In this document: piece after piece, positions 57,096 through 64,000 of the stretch
How the letters are laid out: each line of letters starts with the position of its first letter
How positions within the stretch are numbered: the first letter of the stretch is position 1
Origin: Nicotiana tabacum
Taxonomy: Eukaryota; Streptophyta; Magnoliopsida; Solanales; Solanaceae
Direction of reading: 5' to 3'
Length of the DNA: 64,000 bases
Assembly (NCBI RefSeq): GCF_000715075.1
Contig: NC_134101.1
Coordinates: 194,390,103 to 194,454,102, forward strand
Made by a program: the position numbers and the translations under genes
The notes under the pieces: model-generated
Databases searched by the model: none
What the model was told of the DNA's origin: nothing
What the model saw: only the letters and a program-made list of their open reading frames with translations

Positions 57096-57796
57096 TTCGG
57101 ACCAATAAAAGATAAACAATACTAATCATTTTTTTCAATTTTCATATTAAAATAAACTGGGTTTCAAAGGTTTGAAGATGACCTACAAACTCGAAAATCA
57201 AACAACCCACATATTCTAATTAAAAGATTTACAAACTCCAAAAACAAACGGCCAGCTTCCTTTCTCCGTTTGACAAATGCAACCGAACGATTATTTTTGC
57301 AAATGTGGCCCTTCCAAATTTTGAGGCCGAAGAGGATTATTTTATGACACTTTACAAACTTGTTCATTCTTTTACGAAAATAACCTTTCGACAACTGAAA
57401 GATACTCTAAGGCTATTTCGGCAAGAACGGTTTAAGACGAGGCCGAAGCTGGCTCGGCTTATTTTGACCAAAAATCTAAATGGTATTTACTTGACCGTTG
57501 ACTCTTTGTTTTTCAAATTACAATAAAAACCTGGTGTTGCAAACACGGCCCTTCAGCGCCTCGGGAACAAAGATTTTTAAGGCTGTGTGGGTCAACTGGA
57601 CCAAATCTTAAAAAATGACCTAAAGGTGGCTGTTTATGCAAAGTCAGCCTTCCGACGTCCCTTTCGGGAACATTCGGCTATGTCTTGATAAAACAGCGTC
57701 ACCCGACTTCTTAAAATTTTGAAATGTTTTTTTTTTTTGTATTTATTTGTTTTTTGGCTATTTTAACAAAAAGGGGGGTTGGACCCGATGAGGGTT

Positions 57797-57837
57797 GCCT
57801 ACGTATCTCACATCCGGTGAGAATTAAACCCGCGTAG
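57797..57837 (-). other. covarying structure motif, copy 4
   Basis: On the plus strand: GCCTACGTA, inner stem TCTCAC (57806-57811), loop ATCCG, GTGAGA (57817-57822), then ATTAAACC and CGTAG (57833-57837), followed by TTCGGGCCAATAAA. The inner stem is 6 bp, perfect. Confidence 0.8.
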
Positions 57838-58825
57838 TTCGGGCCAATAAACCGAACTATTTTAAAAAAGATTTTTTTTTCTTTTTCAGCAACAAATAAC
57901 AAAAACACTTTCCAAGCACGACTCTTTCATTGACATTTTCAGAAACAAATAAATAAACTATTTTAAAAGTAAGACTCTTTTTCATTGTCATTTTCAGGGG
58001 AAGACAAACTATTTTCCCTTTTATTTTTTTTTATTTTTTTTTGAAAAAAAAAGACAGAACAAAGACTTTTTTTTTCTATTTTTCCTTTGCTTTTAGTAAA
58101 ACAAACTAATAAAACATTTTTTTTTCATTTTCTCAAAATTTCGGCAGAGTTTTGACAGTATTTAGACATTGATTTTTTTTTCAAAAATAAACAATCAATT
58201 CCCTAACCGCTATTTTTTTTTCAATTTCAAAATATTATTCCTGATATTCAAAAGTCAGTCAACACACAAATCCAGATCAAATAAATGCGCAAGTAGCAGC
58301 AAGTAAGATGCATCAGGATGGTCATTTTTATTTTTTGGTACACCTGTCCTAGACAGACCCAACCCCTGTGTTGAGCCTCCAAAGTCAAATGCACGTGATG
58401 CAAACAAGCGCTCCTACTAGGGATCCGGCATGAAGCTGAGTTATTCTAAGTGAAAAAAACCTGAGGCATATTGTTCTAGCCCTGGCTCACCCAAGTGGAC
58501 AGCTTGAGCCGAAGTGGGGGCAACGTACCGGGAGCACGAAAGTCTGCCCGGCCTAGTTACTTGTCCCAACTTCGTCTTATTTGGTATGACTTCTAACAGA
58601 AAGGTGGGCCACGTGCACGTGTACACCATAAGTTCAGAAGACTCAGAAAGAAGAAGGGTTTCGTAGCAGTTGTATATACACAATTCAGATAATATTAAAG
58701 CAGTAAAAGCATCATTTAGCACATTAGGCATATATCATGTAAAAATCAGATAATAAATAAAGCCAACTATAACAATTATTTTAAGCTCGAATTCTTGAAC
58801 ACTGAACCAGTGGTTCTGGGTTCCA

Positions 58826-58845
58826 AATCCCCAGCAGAGTCGTCA
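58826..58845 (-). other. primer-binding site of unit B
   Basis: TGACGACTCTGCTGGGGATT on the minus strand, 4 nt from the LTR end. It is identical to the element A site except for one G-to-A change at position 3. Confidence 0.75.
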
Positions 58846-59067
58846 GAGCTGTCACACCTCCTTTTTTCCGCCCCCGCGAGGGGTGAAGGGAGTTTTTCCA
58901 ATTAAAGGACAATCGAAACGGGATTTATTTATTTATTTCAAAGTTGCCACTTGGGAGATTTATGGTGTCCCAAGTCACTGATTGAATCCCGAATCGAGGA
59001 AAATATTCGACTTTCCAAATGAAGTCTGCGAACCAGAAATTCTAAGTAAGGAATTCTGTTGACCCGA

Positions 59068-59087
59068 GGGAAGGTGTTAGGCACCCC
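59068..59087. repeat. 20-nt block shared by LTR A and LTR B
   Basis: GGGAAGGTGTTAGGCACCCC is identical at 49202-49221 and 59068-59087, 200 and 218 bp from the respective LTR ends, in LTRs that otherwise align poorly. GGTG and CACC around TTAGG could form a small hairpin. Confidence 0.8.
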
Positions 59088-60332
59088 CGAATCCCGTGGT
59101 TCTAGCACGGTCGCTTAAACTGTTGTAATGGCTAAAATATCTGATTTTAATACATGTTCAAAAACTATAGTGCAATTTTAACTTTTAACCGCTTTTCATA
59201 ATTATTATTATTATTTTTACAAGAATGTGAACATTGTTTAAAACATGTCTTTGGATTACGTCACATGAAATGCACCCGCAATCCGGAACACATTTTACTC
59301 AATGTTTTGGGATTTGGATTTGGGTCGCAAAAATGCGCACCCGTGTTTAAGAATGTATTATTATTAACATCGTGCCTAAAGCGATTAACGTATTATTATT
59401 TATGGGTAAGACCGTGGAATTCACTAAACAGTCCATCCCGAATTCTAAATACTCAATTAAACATTTATTGAGGGCCCCACAATTGGTGCATTTTATTGGG
59501 CGAGGCTCATCTCATTTATTTTTAAAAGACAATCCTAAAATGCCTACATTATTTTTTATTAAATCTGTCTCTACAAAATAAAATAAAAAAATGTCTTAAT
59601 TTATTTACATGCTGAAATTAACCAATAATATTTATTCTAAACAATATTTCTACCAAGTTCCTACTAGATGGCCTATTCGTTTGATTTTTGACTCGACGAA
59701 GTTACTACACCATTTATTTATTTAGGCAATATATGCAGATAGTTCAACTGTTAAGCTATCGTCGAATGTTCCACTATGTGTATTAAATAGCTACATGATT
59801 CTGATTTTTTGCAAGCTAAATAATTTATACATACAAATAAAAATCAGAATATAATTAAAGCTAATTCAGAATTTCAACTCTTCATTTTTCGTATTCATGC
59901 TTCATATTCGGATTACAATAATCAGCTTTTCAGTTGTGTACCTGAAATTGGAAGCAAAAGAAAATGAAGATGAGAATCAGCAGCAGTAACAACAGTACAA
60001 CACAGCAACAACAGCCCAGCAACAGTAACAATCCAGTAACAGACCGGTGGAGTAGTAATCCCAAAACAAATGCTTCCAACTTTTATGAAACAACAACAAT
60101 TAATGCTGATTTCAAACAATGAAAGAAAGCAGAATATTTTTTTTTGTTTTTTTTATTTGAAGGTTTGAATATTTTTCGGAATTTTTCTCTCTCTTAAATA
60201 TTCAGTTCTTTTTTTTTCTCTGTTTGTGTTTTTCTGTTCTGTCTATCTGTTCTTTTTTTCTTCAGATTCGTTCCTCTCTCTCTTATTTTCTTTCTCTGTA
60301 TTTTTTTTTTTGTGTCTGTGTGTTCAAGACTT

Positions 60333-60342
60333 CCTATATATA
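60333..60342 (-). promoter_or_regulatory. unit B LTR TATA box
   Basis: TATATATAGG on the minus strand, about 1.5 kb from the PBS-side LTR end. The downstream leader (60180-60310) is purine-rich in transcript sense. Confidence 0.6.
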
Positions 60343-63010
60343 ACACATTCCCAAACTCAATTAAAATCAATCACTTTCCCCTACCAAACCCATTATCTTC
60401 CCACTCACCCCCATTACATTAAATAAATATAGACCCCACCCCATTATATTTTGTCCCCCATGCTTTCACTAAACAAATACAAGATTCCTCCCCACTAAAT
60501 TTTGTCTTGTCCCCCCTTTATATTAAACAATTATATCACAACTCACCCCATTACATTTTGTCCCCCATGCTTCACATAAAAAATTACAAAAATGTACAAT
60601 TCCTAAACTACCCCTCCGACCTTACTGAAATTACCAAACTACCCCTGAATGTACTACAAATTACCAAACTACCCCCATCAACTATAACAAATCAATTAAT
60701 CAAACTCAACCAAAATATAGCCAATATGACCAATTTCTACATAAATTCAAACAACAAATCTCATGAACATGATTTCTTCAACATTTCAACAACAAATCAT
60801 ATGAACATGATTTCAACAACAAATCATATGAATACAAATTGAACTAAAATTTGATTGAACAATATTTTTAGCAACAAACAAACCTATTTTCAGATTCAAC
60901 AACAACAATCAAACAAGTATATTTATATTTCCAAATTCAATAATATTGAACTTAAAATCAACTCTAACAACATTACAACAAACAATTCCTATATTAAACT
61001 TTAAATAAGATCATGAGACAAATTCAAGAAATAATCATAAGTGATAAACAAGAAATCAAACTATACAAATTTCGGATTCAAGATCAACCCAACAAAGTAT
61101 GAACATGAATGAATCTATTTTTAAAACAACAAACATGACGGATTCACATGATTTAAACAATGTTAACAATTTCTGAAAATATAAAACACATGAAACAAAT
61201 TGAAGAAATAATTAATTTAAACTTCAATTTGAATCTAACAAACATTAAACTAACAATCCCTTTTTTACAAAAATGAATAAAATTAACATGAAAAAACAAC
61301 TAATTAATTTCCCATTTGAATTTGAAAATTAAATTAACAAAACACATGAACAAACTAAAAAATTAATTCAAACGATAGACATGATCAAAACAAACATTTG
61401 CCGATTTTAGATTCGAGAAATATCAAAACAAAATACGGACAAAATAAAACTCAAAAACTACTAACCGGATTGAAACGAAATATGTACGGGCTATTTCAAC
61501 AAACCTCGACCAAAGCTCGACCAAACGACGACGAACACGAACCTAAGAAGCAACTGAAGCAAACGAAGTAGCAGCAGTTCAATGCGACAGACGCGATGAA
61601 ACAGAAGCAGTTGGGGTGCGTTTGGTTCGTTCATACGAAGAAGATGAAAGCAGCCACAGCAGCGTGGCCATGGCAGAAACGTGAGCAGCAGTGACGACTC
61701 AAAACATCAGCAGCTCGACGTGACCGGAAGGAGGAAAAGAAGCAGCATCGCGGCAGAAGCGCTGGCAGCAGCACGACGGAGGAAGCAGAAGCAGCGGCAT
61801 CGATGGAGCAGCAATGGCAGCAGCCATGGCGCTGTTTGTGGGGAAGAAGAAGTAGCGTGAAGGATCAGAAATAGCAGCATGGTTCATTTGTGTTGTTCCG
61901 GCGTGGCTGGGGTTCGACGACGACGATGATGGAGCTGCTTGACTGGAGGGGGCAGCTAGTCGATAGTTGTTGTTTGGTTGCACGGGCTGGTGACGGGGTG
62001 GTTTGGAGGTGGTGAAAAGCTGGTCGTTTGGTGGTGGCGTTTGGACGGAAAAGATGAAGCAGCAGGTGGTGACGGGGTGGCCATGGGAGCTTGGTGAAGC
62101 TTGGAGAAGAAGAAGATGATAGGGAGGGGGGTGGCGGATGGTTTAAGTCTAGGGTTTTCTTCTTTTTTTTTTGTTTTTTTTGTTTTTGTTTTGTAAAAAA
62201 TGAAAAATGAAAATGAAGAGGGGGAGTTGGGTTGTTGGTACTGGACTGGGTCGACCCAGTTCGAAATGGACTGGGTCGTTTGGGAAGATTGGGTCATTTT
62301 TTTGGGCCTGTGGCTTGAAATCGAAGAAGAGGCCCAATTCCGACTTTCTTTATATTTTTGCTCTCTTTTCTTCTTTTATTTTTCTAAAACTAAATTATAA
62401 AAATACTTAACTTATTATTAAGAACTAAATTAAGTTATAAAAGTGCAAATTAACTCTCAATAACAATTAACGCACAATTAAGTAATAATTAAGCATAAAA
62501 TTGTATATTTGGACATTAAATGCTAAAAATGCAAACGATGCCTATTTTTGTAATTTTTATTTTTTTGTAAAACAAACTTAGTTACTAACAATTGTAGAAT
62601 TAAATCCTACATACAAAATGCGACATATTTTTGTATTTTTATTAATTTAACAAATAAATATGCACAGACAAAATACAAATAATCATTCAAAAATATCACA
62701 AAATTGCACACCACGGAAAATTATTTTATTTTTTTGAATTTTTTGGGAGTAATTCTCATATAGGGCAAAAATCACGTGCTTACAATCGTGATCCTCCTTC
62801 ACTACTTCATGTCTATGACCAAGTCTCGTTGATTTACCATCGATCATGTACTCTGTTTATACAGTCACCAAAATTTTCGAAGGGGACTAATCAAGCTTAG
62901 TCGCCGGGCCAACGAGGCCCCCTTTTCGAGTATTGATGAAGACTGAGACCGAGGCTGGTAGGGACGCTTCGTTCAGGTGAAGACTGAAGACTTGATCCCT
63001 CCCCGAGTTC

Positions 63011-63472
63011 ATGTCATTCCCTGAGAAGTTGAATGCATCCCGTAAGTGCAGCCTCTCCTTAAGCATCAATTTGTTCATCATTTTCTTTCTTCTCATTCAT
63101 ACTTATGGTTGTACAGCTAATGCCCGGGTTCCAAATGCAGTCCACCGGCTTAAGGAGTGTATCGAGGGCATCTGTACACAGATGACGTACTTTGAGCGTG
63201 CATGGCATAAGCTTTCGAAGGGCCGATGGGAGCCTCATTCTCATGGTAAGGTCTTTCGCCAACTAGTTAATACAATGCATTTAACATATACCAAACTCAC
63301 TTTTCTTCCTTCTTTTGTAGGTTTGCCTAAGACCATCGAACTTAGGCTTTTAGAAAAGGACGAGGACGTGTCCTTGTCCATTGATCCCTCCATTACGGGA
63401 CAACTTGGGGCTACTGTGAGGGAAAATAAAAAGAAGAAGAAAACAAAGGCTTCAGGCTGCTATGCTACGTGA
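63011..63472 (+). pseudogene. gypsy-type ORF fragment with introns (gag/ORF1-like)
   Basis: The coding part from about 63117 reads NARVPNAVHRLKECIEGICT, QMTYFERAWHKLSKGRWEPH and then, after an intron, SHGLPKTIELRLLEKDEDVS. 63246-63320 is a GT-AG intron (GTAAGG...TTTTGTAG); removing it restores SHGLPK. Being 75 nt long without a stop, it is also open when retained. A second probable intron is 63040-63116 (CCC|GTAAGTGC...TTGTACAG). I recognise the RAWHKLSKGRWEP-HGL pattern from gag-like ORFs of Nicotiana gypsy elements, but cannot name the domain. It ends with a Lys-rich tract and a frame break at about 63470. Confidence 0.5.
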
Positions 63473-64000
63473 TGAAGCCAAACAAAAGAGTGGATCGTAA
63501 GCCTAAGAAGAGCTCCAGCTCTCGGGTGCCGGACTCTAATTTACTTCTTCAGCTTAGGGACGAGTTTGAAGAAGACGACATTTTTGTTTCCCACAGATAG
63601 ACCCCGGCGGGGAGCAGACCATAGCCGAGGGGTCGGGTCATAAGACCGACCTTCCTACCACCGGGATGGAGATAGGGGCAGAGACCCCTCGAGACACCGG
63701 CTCCACTTCGAAGGAAGCTCACGATGAGGCCAAAGCAGGGAAAGAGAAGTCCAATGAAGTGGTTCATGGTGTAGACGATCCCCTTCACTCTTTATTTGAT
63801 GGTGTGGACTCGTCCACTTTGGAAGAGTTTTTTGGGCTGGGTGACTTGGATGTTTCGAAGAAGGACACGTCTTCGAAAGCTGGCAGGCCGAGTTCGAGCC
63901 CAAAATTGATCAATCAGTTCCCCGCTCCAAGTGTGGACCTTGGTCGCAAGAGATCGGTTATTCTTATCGTCCCGGAGGATGCCCGGGTTCTGTCTGCTCC
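63473..64000 (+). pseudogene. continuation of the gypsy-type ORF, runs off the window
   Basis: 63471-63596 has MKPNKRVDRKPKKSSSSRVP and LLLQLRDEFEEDD, then stops. From 63597, right after a TTTGTTTCCCACAG acceptor-like site, an open frame runs to the window edge: GEQTIAEGSGHKTDLPTTGM, VVHGVDDPLHSLFDGVDSST, LEEFFGLGDLDVSKKDTSSK. The acidic, Ser-rich linker matches the same class of ORF. Its full length and function cannot be judged. 62785-63010 before it has no clear exon. Confidence 0.45.

Larger units (their letters stand above)
53881..62784 (-). mobile_element. Tat/Ogre-type unit B, LTR plus non-coding modules, no gag-pol
   Basis: A 3.9-kb LTR (58850-62784) and a PBS (58826-58845) read leftward into about 5 kb without any gag, protease, RT or integrase trace. 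This internal part shares motifs with the 3' end of element A: the covarying structure motif (three copies) and TCTGCCCCAGTTTG with a preceding hairpin. It therefore looks like a coding-deleted, non-autonomous derivative. No 3' LTR was found; the left limit at the minisatellite is a working boundary. 53881-54225 and 55420-55740 hold no other recognised feature. Confidence 0.6.
58850..62784 (-). repeat. unit B LTR (3.9 kb)
   Basis: On the minus strand it runs from TGTAAGCACGTGATTTTTGC (62784) to ...GGTGTGACA (58850), with proper TG...CA ends and a PBS beside the 58850 end. The TATA box is TATATATAGG on the minus strand (60333-60342), followed in transcript sense by a purine-rich leader. 59068-59087 holds the 20-nt block shared with LTR A. 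U3 (60345-62784) includes AT-rich DNA and a GC-richer part (61500-62150) whose open frames I do not accept as genes. Confidence 0.8.

Noticed and set aside
40836..57837. Covarying motif as a tRNA-derived SINE
   Set aside because: The constant strand (GGYCTGAT in transcript sense) slightly resembles a pol III B box, but no A box, cloverleaf or target duplications are visible, and copies lie in homologous positions of related elements.
61699..62410. Ser/Pro-rich ORFs in the GC-richer part of LTR B as a host gene
   Set aside because: Both strands are open over the same low-complexity DNA, no domain is visible, and the region is within the LTR bounds.
1..64000. Endogenous pararetrovirus, organellar DNA, rRNA or tRNA genes
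   Set aside because: All RT, RNase H and integrase traces fit Ty3/gypsy with integrase and LTRs. No rRNA or cloverleaf tRNA sequence and no plastid or mitochondrial gene was recognised.

Overview
The window is repeat-rich plant nuclear DNA with no recognisable host gene. It is a stack of nested, decayed transposable elements. The Ty3/gypsy lineages (Tekay/Del, Athila and Tat/Ogre types), the CACTA proteins and the LTR styles fit a large Solanaceae genome, most like Nicotiana. That assignment rests on family recognition from memory, not on a search.

Layout. (1) Positions 1-20708 hold a minus-strand CACTA (En/Spm) element. Its 5' terminus CACTACTAGAAAATAAACC lies at 20690-20708, its broken TNPD-type transposase at 2228-5732 and a second, Transposase_24-like gene at 890-1487. 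Its other end is outside the window. It is split by (2) an 11.1-kb minus-strand Tekay/Del chromovirus at 6670-17809, with two LTRs, a PBS, a PPT, a near-perfect 5-bp target duplication, and gag-pol with a chromodomain broken by many stops. (3) Positions 20709-22045 hold an older Tekay-type LTR fragment, and 23020-26150 hold LTR and gag fragments of Tat-type elements. (4) An Athila-type element on the plus strand (about 26245-39799) has a truncated 5' LTR, gag, pol and an env-position ORF. It carries many palindromic GCGG-type blocks and an internal TATA box. (5) A minus-strand Tat/Ogre-type element A (about 40571 to beyond 52300) has an extra ORF upstream of gag, a second RNase H and an RT whose catalytic palm has been deleted in frame. 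Its LTR region runs into a minisatellite of 52 tandem 30-bp units (52308-53867). (6) A second Tat/Ogre-type unit B (53881-62784, minus) has a complete-looking 3.9-kb LTR and a PBS but no gag-pol, only non-coding modules. (7) Positions 62785-64000 are plus-strand, intron-containing coding fragments of yet another gypsy-type ORF.

The most interesting signal is a 38-42-nt motif present four times (40836, 55768, 57055, 57797) in the non-coding 3' parts of the two Tat units. Its outer arms (CTACG and CGTAG) and its internal strand are constant, while the inner stem differs in sequence in every copy and remains perfectly complementary each time. That is covariation, the signature of a selected RNA (or DNA) structure. 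Related non-coding structure in the same elements includes tandem 10-11-bp hairpins, repeats complementary to the primer-binding site, and an identical 20-nt block in two otherwise divergent LTRs.

No element looks autonomous. Most breaks are nonsense changes, many of a kind expected from cytosine deamination in methylated DNA.
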